Shown here piece by piece: positions 49,534 through 58,829 of a stretch of DNA of 64,000 nt. The position numbers and the translations under genes were made by a program. Each line of letters starts with the position of its first letter. The first letter of the stretch is position 1. This stretch comes from UBA4416 sp964541155 (GTDB taxonomy: Bacteria > Bacteroidota > Bacteroidia > B-17B0 > Aurantibacillaceae). Below the pieces are notes generated by a model that worked only from the letters and a program-made list of their open reading frames with translations, was not told the origin of the DNA and ran no database searches. Location: contig CAZIPC010000006.1 in assembly GCA_964541155.1 (NCBI GenBank), positions 1-64,000 on the forward strand, given 5' to 3'.

Positions 49534-50487
49534 TTAAAAAGATGGACAACTAATGGTTCTGTATTTCTTTTTCTTTGGTCTGCATTCAAATTGCATCTGT
49601 AAGGATATTTCATGAGAACCAGCGGTATTGCTTGATAATTTTGAAACTGTAACATCATAACTATAACCTATTTTCATGTGATCAGTTTGAACACCAAGTA
49701 ATACTATAAAAGCATCTGAGTTTCTATACCACAAACCGCCAACAAAATTACCTTTAACAAAGTACAATCCCAAATTTAATTGACTGAAATTTTGTTGTTG
49801 TTGAAATAAAATATTTGGAGATATATAAGATTCATTGCCTTTTTCAAGAGGAATAATAGCTCCAGCATGACCAGTAAATTTGATTGGGAGTTTAGAGGCA
49901 CCTTGTAACCCTTCATCAGGTTGTGTAATGTGATGGGCAGAAAAACCAACAAAGTATCGTTTACTATATCCTAATAATCCAGCTGAAAAATCTAAGTTAT
50001 TTTTTGTTTGGGCAGGAATAATTTCGTTAGTATTCCATACAAAACCTCTTCTAGCATCAATCATATCTCCAAAATTTAATTTGGTTCTGTCTAATGATTT
50101 TTGAAAAAAACCTGCTTGTAAGCCTGCTTTTATTGAAAATTCGCGTGTTACAGGAAGTAAATAAGAATAAATTAGGCTAGCATTAGTAGATTTTAGAGTT
50201 CCATGAGCCTGATCATCTTGAGTAACAATTACGCCAAGGCCTCCGCTAATAGCATCAATATGCTGATCGTAAGATGCACTGTAGGTAACATATGTTCCTG
50301 ATAAATTAGGCCATTGATTTCTATAGTTCATACAAATTCTAGGGCATCTTGCTGTGCCTGCAAATGCTGGATTAAGATATAATGGATTTGCGTAAAACTG
50401 CGTAAATTGAGGGTCTTGAGCTTTTAATTCTTGAAAAAAAACGCTAGCACAAAAAATTGTGAGTAATATTATGATTTTATTCGCCAT
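49534..50487 (-). CDS. PorP/SprF-family type IX secretion membrane protein
   Basis: Protein of 317 residues with a signal peptide (about 1-23, ending LKAQ). The family hallmark DPQFTQFYANPLYLNPAFAG appears just after cleavage (near 24-43), and the rest is an outer-membrane barrel pattern (AGLQAGFFQKSL; LGLYFVKGNFVGGLWYRN). PorP/SprF proteins attach specific type B substrates or SprB-like adhesins to the T9SS at the cell surface. The repeat protein with a type B domain near 3.5-6.5 kb could be a client, although such partners are often adjacent. The tail includes KKKKYRTISCPSF. It precedes gldJ on the same strand. Confidence 0.92.
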   Translation of the reverse strand: MANKIIILLTIFCASVFFQELKAQDPQFTQFYANPLYLNPAFAGTARCPRICMNYRNQWPNLSGTYVTYSASYDQHIDAISGGLGVIVTQDDQAHGTLKSTNASLIYSYLLPVTREFSIKAGLQAGFFQKSLDRTKLNFGDMIDARRGFVWNTNEIIPAQTKNNLDFSAGLLGYSKRYFVGFSAHHITQPDEGLQGASKLPIKFTGHAGAIIPLEKGNESYISPNILFQQQQNFSQLNLGLYFVKGNFVGGLWYRNSDAFIVLLGVQTDHMKIGYSYDVTVSKLSSNTAGSHEISLQMQFECRPKKKKYRTISCPSF

Positions 50488-50520
50488 GTAAGTCTGTTTA
50501 CTTAAACGTATTCCTTATGA

Positions 50521-50528
50521 CAAATATA
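50521..50528 (-). promoter_or_regulatory. -7 element of the porP/sprF-gldJ transcript
   Basis: The minus strand reads TATATTTG (50528-50521), matching TAnnTTTG, 34 bases before the PorP/SprF start. It lies inside the longest possible porU reading frame, which argues for a later porU start. Confidence 0.5.
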
Positions 50529-50618
50529 ACAGTCAAAATTGAAAATAAAAATTTTTATGCAACAATATTTTTTTTTATTTGCCGTTTTATGAAATATATT
50601 TACAAAAAGTCTATTAAA

Positions 50619-53600
50619 ATGTCCTTTAATTTTAAATATAAACATATTATTTCTTTTGTTTTTGTTACAAATTTCTTTTTAAGTTATTCTCAATTAATTG
50701 AACAAAAAAACAGTAATGAAGGTTTGAAAAACAAATCAGATTCTTTAATCAAGTATAAGAACTCAATTTTTTTATCACAAGCGCATAGAGATTATAGTTT
50801 AAAAAAGCTACCTTATTTTTTAGAAAATCATGTTATTGAAAATGAAATAATCCCTACGATTAAGTTAGAAAATATTATTACTAGAGAACTTACAAATAAA
50901 GAGTTAGAGGAAATTCAGGACTTTAAGAACTTAATTACTTCTGATTTTGAAATTTCTTATACTCTTGCAAAGTCTAGACAAAAAAAAATAGTTTATGCTA
51001 GGATAATCCCTATTAGGTTAAATGCCTTTTCAAATAAGTATGAGTTTTTAGAAAAATATACTTTTGTATGGGACAAAAACGCTGCAAATGCATTTGTTTC
51101 AAAAACTAATTTAAAGCCAAATAAAAAAATATCTGTCACATCATCTTCTGTTTTATCATCAGGTAAATGGTATAAAATTGGTGTTACTCAAAGTGGTGTT
51201 TATAAAATAACGAAAGATGTATTAAAAGCACTAGGAATGGAATTGTCTTCGGTAGACCCAAGAAACATAAGGATTTATGGAAATGGAGGAAAATTAATTC
51301 CTGAAAAAAATGCAGCATTTAGATATGATGATTTGCAAGAAAATGCAATTAGTGTTTTTGGTGAAAATGATGGCGTATTTGATAATAATGATTACATCAT
51401 GTTTTATGGACAAAGCACAGATTCATGGAATAGAGCTCAAGGCTCAAAAATACCTTTTGATCATCAAATCCATTATTTTAGCGATACTTCATACTACTTC
51501 ATAACAGCTGATTTAGGTTTAGGAAAGCGAATTTCTAATATAAATTCTTTACCTAATCTTCCAAATAGTACAACTAGTAGCTTTGATTATTATGGTTTTC
51601 ATGAATTAAATGCTGTGAATTTAGTGAAAAGTGGCAGAGAGTTTTATGGAGAAAAATTTGATTATACTACTTCATATTCTTTTAATTTTAATATACCAAA
51701 TGCTGTAATTGGAGATAGTGTTTATGTGAAATCAGGTGTTTTATCGAGAAGCGATGTGGTTTCTAGTTATGGTGTAAATTTTAATACAGGATCATTTACA
51801 TTTACATGCGCTCCTACGGTTACATCGTCATATTTGGCCGATGTTGGATTTTATGGGAATGGTGTTGGTATAGGGATATTAAATTCAAATTATTTATCTG
51901 TTACAGTATCAAAATTAACATCACAAGCAACAGGTTGGTTAGATAATATTATTTTTAATTGTAGAAGAAATTTAGTTTTTAATCAATCTCAAATTAATTT
52001 TAGAGACAAACGAGTTGTTTTAGGAGTAAATACTTATGCAAAATATAGTATTACTAACAATAGCAATGCTATTCCGATAATTTGGGACGTGACCAATCCT
52101 ATTAACGTAACAAACCAAAATTTTAATTCTAGTTCTAATGTGTTAGATTTTACTTCAACATCAGATTCGTTGAGAGAATATTGCATTTTTAATATAAATC
52201 AATTATATACACCAACTCCATATGGTGGAGTTCCGAATCAAAATCTGCACAGCCTGCTTCAAGCAGATTTTGTGATTGTTACTCACCCTTCTTTTTTGCA
52301 AGAAGCACAACGAATAGCAAATTTACACGAGACATATGATAGTTTAACATACGCTATTGCTACTACTCAGGAAATTTATAATGAATTTTCTTCAGGTACA
52401 CCAGATATAGGAGGTATTAGGGATTTTGTTAAAATGTTGTACAAGCGCCCGTCAAATCCTGATTTAGCAACAAAGTATTTATTACTTTTAGGAGATGGGT
52501 CATATAAGAATAAGGATATTACTGTTTCGGGTAATACAGCATTGATTCCTTCGTTTGAAACAAAAAACTCTTCATCTTATATCAGTTCTTTTGTAACTGA
52601 CGATTATTTTGCTGTTATGGATGATAATGAAGGAGATTTATCTCCAACAGGCACTGATGTTATTGATATAGGAGTTGGGAGATTTCCAGTTAAAAACAAA
52701 GAAGAGGCTATTGCAGTAACTAATAAAATAGAGCATTATTATAAACGAAATTATAATTTTGATGTACATGCTGTAGAATCAACATGTTCAACATCACAAA
52801 ATGATTATCCTTTGGGAGATTGGAGAAATTGGGTATGTTTTTTAGCAGATGATGAAGATAACAATACGCATATAAATGATGCTAATTTATTAGCGACCAA
52901 AGTATATAATAATGATAAAACTTACAATGTTGATAAAATATTTTTAGATGCTTATGTTCAAGAATCTACACCTGGAGGAGATCGTTATCCTGTTGCAGTT
53001 GATGATTTAAATAGACGTATAGAAAAAGGAGCGCTCATTTTAAATTATACAGGTCATGGAGGGGAGTTGGGTTTAGCAGAAGAAAGAATTGTTGAGGTTG
53101 CTCAAATATTAGGATGGAGAAATAAAAACAATTTACCATTGATGGTAACTGCTACATGTGAATTTAGTAGATTTGATGATCCAGATAGAACATCTGCTGG
53201 AGAGTATTGTTTACTAAATGAAAATGGAGGCGCCATAAGCTTAATGACAACTGTTAGATTAGCTTTTTCGGGATTAAATTACATTTTAAATAATGCTTTT
53301 TACGACTATGCATTAAGTCCAATGCCCGATGGTAAAATGCCTCGTATAGGAGATATTTTTAGATTAACTAAACAGCAAATTGGACCTAATGAACAATATC
53401 GAAATTTTGTAATTTTAGGAGATCCTGCTTTGAAATTAGCATACCCAGAGCAAAAAATATACACAACTATTATTAATTCAAACACTGTAACGTTATCTTC
53501 AAGCGATACTTTAAAATCTTTATCGTTAATTTCAATAAAAGGTTATATAGGCGATAAGCAAGGTAATAAATTAACTAATTTTAATGGGGTTATATACCCT

Positions 53601-54533
53601 ACTGTTTTTGATAAACCACAAACTGTAACAACATTAGCAAATGATCCTACATCTATTGCTACTAATTTTATTTTACAAAAAAACAATATTTATAAAGGAA
53701 AGGCTGAAGTTATAAATGGAGATTTTACTTTTTCATTTTTAGTTCCTAAAGATATTAGTTACAATTTTGGAAGAGGAAAAATTAGCTACTATGCACACAA
53801 CGGAGTGCATGATGCAAGCGGGTATTATGATAATATTATTATTGGTGGTTCAAATGTAAATGCACCAATAGATAATCAAGGTCCAATTATTGGCTTGTTT
53901 ATGAACGATAAAAAATTTGTGTCAGGAGGTACAACAAATGAAAATCCTAAAGTATATGCCGAAATTAATGATATAAGTGGAATTAACACAATTGGCACAG
54001 GAATAGGGCATGATATATTAGCAGTTTTAGATGAAAATACAAACAAACCCATTATACTTAATGATTATTATGTTTCGGATTTAAACACATATCAATCTGG
54101 AAAAATAAATTATCCATTTAATGAATTATCTGAGGGTAATCATCGGCTTAGCCTTAAAGTATGGGATGTGCAAAATAATTCATCAAATTCAATGATTGAA
54201 TTTGTGGTATCCAAACAAGCTGAATTAGCATTAACTCATATATTAAATTACCCTAATCCGTTTACAACTAAAACAAAATTTTTTATAGAACATAATCAAT
54301 GTTGTACATCATTAAAAGTAACTATTCAAGTATACACAATATCTGGAAAGGTTGTAAAATCAATTAACCAAACAATAAATAATCAAGGTTTTCGTTTTGA
54401 TGGTATAGAGTGGGATGGTAAAGATGAATATGGCGATAAACTAGCTAGAGGAGTGTATATTTATAAAGTTTCCGTAACCGATGGCTCAAATAAAAAAGCA
54501 GAAAAAATAGAAAAACTAGTAATTCTAAATTAA
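50619..54533 (+). CDS. porU: Type IX secretion sortase PorU (gingipain-type C25 peptidase)
   Basis: Sortase of 1304 residues from the chosen start. It removes C-terminal sorting domains of T9SS cargo and links the cargo to a lipid anchor. The C25 catalytic pair is His813 (NYTGHGGE) and Cys847 (TATCEFSRFDD). A long N-terminal beta-rich region precedes the peptidase domain (about 560-950, with LLLLGDGSYKNKD). An Ig-like part and a C-terminal FlgD-like domain follow (ILNYPNPFTT, then WDGKDEYGDKLARGVYIY). The frame is open from an ATG at 50517, but that start overlaps the divergent promoter. The ATG at 50619 gives a clean signal peptide (MSFNFKYKHIISFVFVTNFF); the ATG at 50589 is also possible. 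porV follows 38 bases later. Confidence 0.94.
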   Translation: MSFNFKYKHIISFVFVTNFFLSYSQLIEQKNSNEGLKNKSDSLIKYKNSIFLSQAHRDYSLKKLPYFLENHVIENEIIPTIKLENIITRELTNKELEEIQDFKNLITSDFEISYTLAKSRQKKIVYARIIPIRLNAFSNKYEFLEKYTFVWDKNAANAFVSKTNLKPNKKISVTSSSVLSSGKWYKIGVTQSGVYKITKDVLKALGMELSSVDPRNIRIYGNGGKLIPEKNAAFRYDDLQENAISVFGENDGVFDNNDYIMFYGQSTDSWNRAQGSKIPFDHQIHYFSDTSYYFITADLGLGKRISNINSLPNLPNSTTSSFDYYGFHELNAVNLVKSGREFYGEKFDYTTSYSFNFNIPNAVIGDSVYVKSGVLSRSDVVSSYGVNFNTGSFTFTCAPTVTSSYLADVGFYGNGVGIGILNSNYLSVTVSKLTSQATGWLDNIIFNCRRNLVFNQSQINFRDKRVVLGVNTYAKYSITNNSNAIPIIWDVTNPINVTNQNFNSSSNVLDFTSTSDSLREYCIFNINQLYTPTPYGGVPNQNLHSLLQADFVIVTHPSFLQEAQRIANLHETYDSLTYAIATTQEIYNEFSSGTPDIGGIRDFVKMLYKRPSNPDLATKYLLLLGDGSYKNKDITVSGNTALIPSFETKNSSSYISSFVTDDYFAVMDDNEGDLSPTGTDVIDIGVGRFPVKNKEEAIAVTNKIEHYYKRNYNFDVHAVESTCSTSQNDYPLGDWRNWVCFLADDEDNNTHINDANLLATKVYNNDKTYNVDKIFLDAYVQESTPGGDRYPVAVDDLNRRIEKGALILNYTGHGGELGLAEERIVEVAQILGWRNKNNLPLMVTATCEFSRFDDPDRTSAGEYCLLNENGGAISLMTTVRLAFSGLNYILNNAFYDYALSPMPDGKMPRIGDIFRLTKQQIGPNEQYRNFVILGDPALKLAYPEQKIYTTIINSNTVTLSSSDTLKSLSLISIKGYIGDKQGNKLTNFNGVIYPTVFDKPQTVTTLANDPTSIATNFILQKNNIYKGKAEVINGDFTFSFLVPKDISYNFGRGKISYYAHNGVHDASGYYDNIIIGGSNVNAPIDNQGPIIGLFMNDKKFVSGGTTNENPKVYAEINDISGINTIGTGIGHDILAVLDENTNKPIILNDYYVSDLNTYQSGKINYPFNELSEGNHRLSLKVWDVQNNSSNSMIEFVVSKQAELALTHILNYPNPFTTKTKFFIEHNQCCTSLKVTIQVYTISGKVVKSINQTINNQGFRFDGIEWDGKDEYGDKLARGVYIYKVSVTDGSNKKAEKIEKLVILN

Positions 54534-54536
54534 TTA

Positions 54537-54544
54537 TATCTTTG
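54537..54544 (+). promoter_or_regulatory. -7 element of porV
   Basis: TATCTTTG at 54537-54544, an exact TAnnTTTG, just after the porU stop. It predicts a start near 54552 and a 20-base leader to the ATG at 54572. Read-through from porU probably adds to expression. Confidence 0.5.
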
Positions 54545-54571
54545 AAGCTCTCTTTTTTTAAAAGAATAAAA

Positions 54572-55831
54572 ATGCAAAAACAATCTTTAATAAGTATAGT
54601 AACTGGAGTAATATTCTCCACACATATAGTTTCACAAACAACGAGTAAATCGCTTACTACACAGGAGTTGAGCGGCAGAGTTAACACAATCACAACAGCT
54701 GTTCCGTTTTTAATGATTGCTCCTGATTCTAAGCAAGGAGGTATGGGAGAAGTAGGGGCAGCAACACCCGCAGATGGAAATAGCATTCATTGGAATGTTG
54801 CTAAAATGGCATTTGCAGAAAAAAAAGGAGGCGCAGCTATTTCTATTACACCTTGGCTTAAACAATTAGTTCCTGATGTGTATTTGTATTATGTTTCAGG
54901 TTATGGAAAGATTAGTAAAACTCAAGCGATTGGAGCTTCTTTACGTTATTTTTCTTTAGGAAACATTACTTTTACTGATATTGTTGGTAACACTACAGGG
55001 CAATTTAGGCCTAATGAATTTGCATTAGATTTGGCTTATTCTCAAAAATTATCAAAAACATTTTCTGCAGGTTTATCAACTCGCTATATCCGTTCAAATT
55101 TAACTGGAAATTATACATTAAGTAACGGACAACCCACAAAACCTGGTACTTCTGTTGCTGTTGATGTTGGGTTATACTACCAATCTAAAAAATTTAAAAT
55201 TAATGATAAAAAAGCTGTTGCTAGCGCTGGATTGGTATTTAGTAATATTGGTTCAAAGGTTTCTTATTCTGTAAAAAAAGATTTTATACCAATGAACATG
55301 CGTTTAGGTGCAGGATTAAAATTTGATATTGATGAGTCGAATACATTTGGTGTTTATGGCGATTTAAATAAGTTATTAGTTCCTACTCAACCTGTTTATC
55401 AAAAAGCACTAGATTCATTAGGAAATGAAACTCCTTATGATGCTGTAGATATAGATGGAAATAAAATTATTGCTGCAGGAAAAGATCCAAATGTAGGTAT
55501 AGCAAAAGGTATATTACAGTCTTTTAGTGATGCTCCTGGAGGAACAAAAGAAGAATTAAAAGAAATTAATTATAGTGTGGGATTTGAGTATTGGTATGAA
55601 AAAACTTTTGCAGTGAGAGCTGGATATTTTAATGAGTCAAAAACAAAAGGTAATCGTAAATTTTTTACAGTAGGTATGGGATTAAGATATAATGTATTTG
55701 GGTTAGATATGGCATACTTAATACCAATTACTCAACGTAATCCTTTACAAAATACTCTTCGCTTTACATTAACATTTGATTTTGATGCTTTTAATGATCA
55801 AAATAAGGAAGCTCCTAAATCAACTAATTAA
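54572..55831 (+). CDS. porV: Type IX secretion outer-membrane protein PorV
   Basis: Beta-barrel of 419 residues, also known as LptO in Porphyromonas. It carries cargo from the translocon to PorU and shuttles as part of the attachment complex. The signal peptide is MQKQSLISIVTGVIFSTHIVSQ. The N-terminal motif FLMIAPDSKQGGMGEVGAATPADGNSIHWNVAK is characteristic (only part of it quoted as APDSKQGGMGEVG). The barrel ends MAYLIPITQRNPLQNTLRFTLTF. The frame opens at a TTG (54542), but that codon lies within the -7 element, so the ATG at 54572 is preferred. It follows porU. Confidence 0.94.
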   Translation: MQKQSLISIVTGVIFSTHIVSQTTSKSLTTQELSGRVNTITTAVPFLMIAPDSKQGGMGEVGAATPADGNSIHWNVAKMAFAEKKGGAAISITPWLKQLVPDVYLYYVSGYGKISKTQAIGASLRYFSLGNITFTDIVGNTTGQFRPNEFALDLAYSQKLSKTFSAGLSTRYIRSNLTGNYTLSNGQPTKPGTSVAVDVGLYYQSKKFKINDKKAVASAGLVFSNIGSKVSYSVKKDFIPMNMRLGAGLKFDIDESNTFGVYGDLNKLLVPTQPVYQKALDSLGNETPYDAVDIDGNKIIAAGKDPNVGIAKGILQSFSDAPGGTKEELKEINYSVGFEYWYEKTFAVRAGYFNESKTKGNRKFFTVGMGLRYNVFGLDMAYLIPITQRNPLQNTLRFTLTFDFDAFNDQNKEAPKSTN

Positions 55832-55878
55832 ACTAACAATATAAAAGCCCACTTAAGTGGGCTTTTATATTGTTAGTT
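55831..55878. terminator. Perfect 48-bp palindrome, bidirectional terminator between porV and proline dehydrogenase
   Basis: The left half (55831-55854) and the right half (55855-55878) are exact reverse complements: 24-bp arms with no spacer. The centre is GCCCACTTAAGTGGGC, flanked by AAAA/TTTT. The repeat includes the last base of the porV stop codon and the whole stop codon of the convergent proline dehydrogenase gene, so both mRNAs would end in the same hairpin. Confidence 0.9.
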
Positions 55879-57030
55879 CTTTCTTCTTTGTTTTTCTTTA
55901 ATTATCAGTCCTAATTCTCTTCCAGTTTGACCTTTCACGGAGGTGTTTTCTTGAGCTCGTCTAATTAAATACGGTAGAACTTCTTTTACAGGCCCATAAG
56001 GAACATATTTAGCAACGTTGTATCCAGCTGATGCTAAATTATAACTTATATGATCACTCATGCCTAATAATTGAGAAAAATAAATACGTTTATCTGAATT
56101 AGATATAGCGTACTTATTCATTAATTCAATTAAATATAAGCTACTTTTTTCATTATGAGTTCCAGCGCAAAGTCCAATTATATTTATGTTTTTTACACAT
56201 TCCTCTAATGCTAAATTATAATCTATATCAGAGTCTTCTTTAGTATTTTGAATTGGAGATGGGTAGTTTTTTTCAATTGCACGAGCGCGTTCTTTTTCCA
56301 TATATGCTCCTCGTACTAATTTAGCACCAACATGGTAACCGTTAGCTTTTCCATTAGCTATGGTTTGTTTTAAATAATTTAAACGATCTGTTCTATAAAG
56401 TTGAAATGTGTTATAAATAATAGCTTTTTCTTTATTAAATAATGTCATGTTTTCATTAACTAATTCGTCAATAGCTGGTTGAATCCAACTTTCTTCAGCA
56501 TCAATAAATAAAGGTTGGCTAGCATCAAAAGCTTCTTTACAAATAGAAAATACTCTTTGTTTTACTTTTGAATATTCAATTATTTCAGAATCATTTAACG
56601 TAATATTTGCGCTTATTTTTTCGAGTAATGAAAATCTTGCTAATCCTGTTACTTTAAATACTGAGAATGGAATAAAATGATTATGTTTTGCTTTACGAAT
56701 TGTTTCTATTGTTTCTTTACAGCAAGCATCAAAATCATCTTCACTTTCTTTTCCTTCAACACTGTAGTCTAAAATAGTGCCAATATTGTATTTTCCAAGT
56801 TCGGCAATTGTTTTATCGCATTCGGTAATGTTTTCTCCGCCTACAAATTGTTTAAAAATAGTGTTTTTTATCAACCCTTTAAACCCAATAGATAATCCAA
56901 TTGGTGCGGTTATAGCTCCAAATTTAACTAATGATGGATTGCTTACTATTTTAAATAACCAATATGAACGATTTAAATCGTTATTTGATTTTGCTTTAAA
57001 AGCATTTTCTGTGTTATCAAAAGAAATCAT
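55873..57030 (-). CDS. Proline dehydrogenase
   Basis: FAD enzyme of 385 residues that oxidises proline to pyrroline-5-carboxylate at the membrane and passes electrons to quinone. The TIM-barrel motifs are present: VRGAYMEKERARA (near 255-267), GTHNEKSS (near 303-310) and YVPYGPVKEVLPYLIRRAQEN near the C-terminus with its Arg-Arg pair. The chosen start is the ATG read from 57030 (MISFDNTENAFKAKSN), which matches the family N-terminus. The frame stays open to 57141, but a -7 promoter element lies just upstream of 57030. It is the monofunctional PRODH type, not PutA. Pyrroline-5-carboxylate dehydrogenase is not in the window. Confidence 0.92.
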   Translation of the reverse strand: MISFDNTENAFKAKSNNDLNRSYWLFKIVSNPSLVKFGAITAPIGLSIGFKGLIKNTIFKQFVGGENITECDKTIAELGKYNIGTILDYSVEGKESEDDFDACCKETIETIRKAKHNHFIPFSVFKVTGLARFSLLEKISANITLNDSEIIEYSKVKQRVFSICKEAFDASQPLFIDAEESWIQPAIDELVNENMTLFNKEKAIIYNTFQLYRTDRLNYLKQTIANGKANGYHVGAKLVRGAYMEKERARAIEKNYPSPIQNTKEDSDIDYNLALEECVKNINIIGLCAGTHNEKSSLYLIELMNKYAISNSDKRIYFSQLLGMSDHISYNLASAGYNVAKYVPYGPVKEVLPYLIRRAQENTSVKGQTGRELGLIIKEKQRRKN

Positions 57031-57044
57031 AATAAAATTTGAAT

Positions 57045-57052
57045 CAAATATA
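57045..57052 (-). promoter_or_regulatory. -7 element of the proline dehydrogenase gene
   Basis: The minus strand reads TATATTTG (57052-57045), 15 bases before the preferred ATG. No TTG at the usual distance. Confidence 0.4.
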
Positions 57053-57157
57053 AAGGTTTTAAATTTTCTGGATAATGAATAATCAATAAATATTAAAATT
57101 ATATTATTTTTTGTAAAACCTTGAAATCCATTACATAACAATATGTTTTAAATTAGG

Positions 57158-57185
57158 TTGTATTGTAATAAAAATAGTATTTTTG
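57158..57185 (+). promoter_or_regulatory. Promoter of the CBS-nadK transcript
   Basis: TTG (57158-57160), a 17-base spacer, then TATTTTTG (57178-57185). The ATG begins four bases later, so the message may be leaderless or nearly so. Confidence 0.45.
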
Positions 57186-57188
57186 TTT

Positions 57189-57851
57189 ATGCTAGTTTCT
57201 GATTTAATAACAGATGAAATTCCTCCATTAAAACATACAGATACTGTAGAAATGGCTTTAGATTGGATGGAACAATTTAAAGTGTCGCATTTAGCTGTTG
57301 TTAAAAACAGAGAACTTATTGGTTTAGTTTCTGAACATGAATTGATGGATTATAATAATCCTGAAGAACAAATTAAAAATTTAAAAATACCTTTACTGAA
57401 ACCTATTATACATAATTATCAGCACACTTACGATTTGTTGAAATTAATGATGTCGTTTAATCTTACGTTGATACCTGTTTTAGATGATAAAGAATTATAT
57501 AAAGGTTGCATCACATTAAAAGGCTTGTTGCAAAATATTTCAACAATGGCATCGGTTCAAAATCCTGGTGGTGTAATTGTACTAGAAGTTAATCAAGCAG
57601 ATTATTCACTCACTCAAATTTCAAGTATAATTGAGGGTAATGATGCAAAGATTTTAAGCGCTCATGTGTCTTCTATTCCAGATAGTACAAAAATGGAAGT
57701 TACTCTTAAAATTAATAAAGAAGATTTATCTAGAATTTTACAGACATTTTATCGCTATAATTATGTTGTAAAAGCATCTTTTCAAAACCAAGACTTTGAA
57801 GGTGGAATTAAAAATAAATTAGATGAGTTTCTTCATTTTTTAAATATCTAA
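57189..57851 (+). CDS. CBS-domain protein with C-terminal ACT-like region
   Basis: Protein of 220 residues with two CBS motifs: about 1-58 (LVSDLITDEIPPLKHTDTVEMALDWM) and about 66-122 (LLKPIIHNYQHTYDLLKLMMSF), together one Bateman module that may bind adenosine nucleotides. The last 85 residues (GGVIVLEVNQADYSLTQISSII) look like an ACT-type ligand-binding fold. It lies eight bases before nadK, a pairing I believe is common in flavobacteria, so it may regulate or respond to adenylate/NAD pools. The preferred start is the ATG at 57189; a TTG six bases earlier lies in the promoter. Confidence 0.82.
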   Translation: MLVSDLITDEIPPLKHTDTVEMALDWMEQFKVSHLAVVKNRELIGLVSEHELMDYNNPEEQIKNLKIPLLKPIIHNYQHTYDLLKLMMSFNLTLIPVLDDKELYKGCITLKGLLQNISTMASVQNPGGVIVLEVNQADYSLTQISSIIEGNDAKILSAHVSSIPDSTKMEVTLKINKEDLSRILQTFYRYNYVVKASFQNQDFEGGIKNKLDEFLHFLNI

Positions 57852-57859
57852 TTAATTGA

Positions 57860-58738
57860 ATGATGACAATAGCTGTATATGCAAGAAATACAAAAGATAA
57901 TTTTTCTGATTATCTAGAAAAATTAAAATTGCTAGCTGTTTCAGAAAAATTTAAAGTGATTGTGTTTAAACCTTATTTAGATTATTTAAATGAGCATTTA
58001 CAACAAAAACTAACAGTTGATGTATTTAGTAATTCGGAAGAATTAATTGCTAAAGCAGATTATGTAATTTCTTTAGGTGGAGACGGAACAATGCTTGAAA
58101 CACTTGAATTTGTTCGTAAATCTGGGATACCAGTTTTAGGCGTTAATACTGGAAGATTAGGTTTCTTAGCAACGGTTTATAAAGAAAATTTTGAAAAAGC
58201 CATTCAATTATTGATTAAAGAAAAATTTACACTTGATAAAAGAGAATTAATAGAACTTGATAAAACAACTTGTTTTAATGAAGTGAATTATGCCTTAAAT
58301 GAGTTTACCATTCATAAAAAAGAATCAAGTGCAATGATTAACATAGATACTTATGTTGATGGTATTTTTTTAAACTCTTATTTTGCAGACGGGTTAATTG
58401 TATCTACTCCAACTGGTTCTACTGCTTATTCATTAAGTTGCGGAGGGCCTATTATGGTTCCAGATTCGGATAATTTTATTATAACACCAATTGCTCCACA
58501 TAATTTAAATGTTCGTCCTATTGTAATTTCTAATAATAAAACCTTAAGTTTTAAAGTTAGTGGACGAAGTGATAGTTTTAATGTGTCTTTAGATTCTAGG
58601 TCGCAAACCATCAAAAACTTATCAGAGCTTGTTATTAAAAAAGCAGATTTTAGATTTAACATGATTAATTTAGAAGGACAACATTTTTTTGAAACACTCA
58701 GAAATAAGCTATTATGGGGAATTGATAAACGACACTAG
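57860..58738 (+). CDS. nadK: NAD kinase
   Basis: Cytosolic kinase of 292 residues making NADP from NAD and ATP. The family blocks are SLGGDGTMLETLEF (near 73-86), GVNTGRLGFLATV (near 94-106), NEFTIHKKESSAM (near 147-159) and TPTGSTAYSLSCGGPI (near 189-204). The length is standard. The first two codons are both Met, and either could start translation. It is cotranscribed with the CBS gene (gap 8 bases). Confidence 0.95.
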   Translation: MMTIAVYARNTKDNFSDYLEKLKLLAVSEKFKVIVFKPYLDYLNEHLQQKLTVDVFSNSEELIAKADYVISLGGDGTMLETLEFVRKSGIPVLGVNTGRLGFLATVYKENFEKAIQLLIKEKFTLDKRELIELDKTTCFNEVNYALNEFTIHKKESSAMINIDTYVDGIFLNSYFADGLIVSTPTGSTAYSLSCGGPIMVPDSDNFIITPIAPHNLNVRPIVISNNKTLSFKVSGRSDSFNVSLDSRSQTIKNLSELVIKKADFRFNMINLEGQHFFETLRNKLLWGIDKRH

Positions 58739-58829
58739 AAATAGTTAATTACTCTTAATATTTTATTTTTTTTGATTTTAAAACTTTATTTAATTTTACC
58801 CATCATTAACCTTTAACTATAGCAATTTT

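Noticed and set aside
50517..50618. Start of porU at the first ATG of the frame
   Set aside because: It would place the coding start inside a divergent promoter and put 34 residues before a normal signal peptide.
55831..55878. Phage or integron attachment site
   Set aside because: The palindrome has no core spacer, no integrase or tRNA target nearby, and its position between two stop codons fits a terminator.
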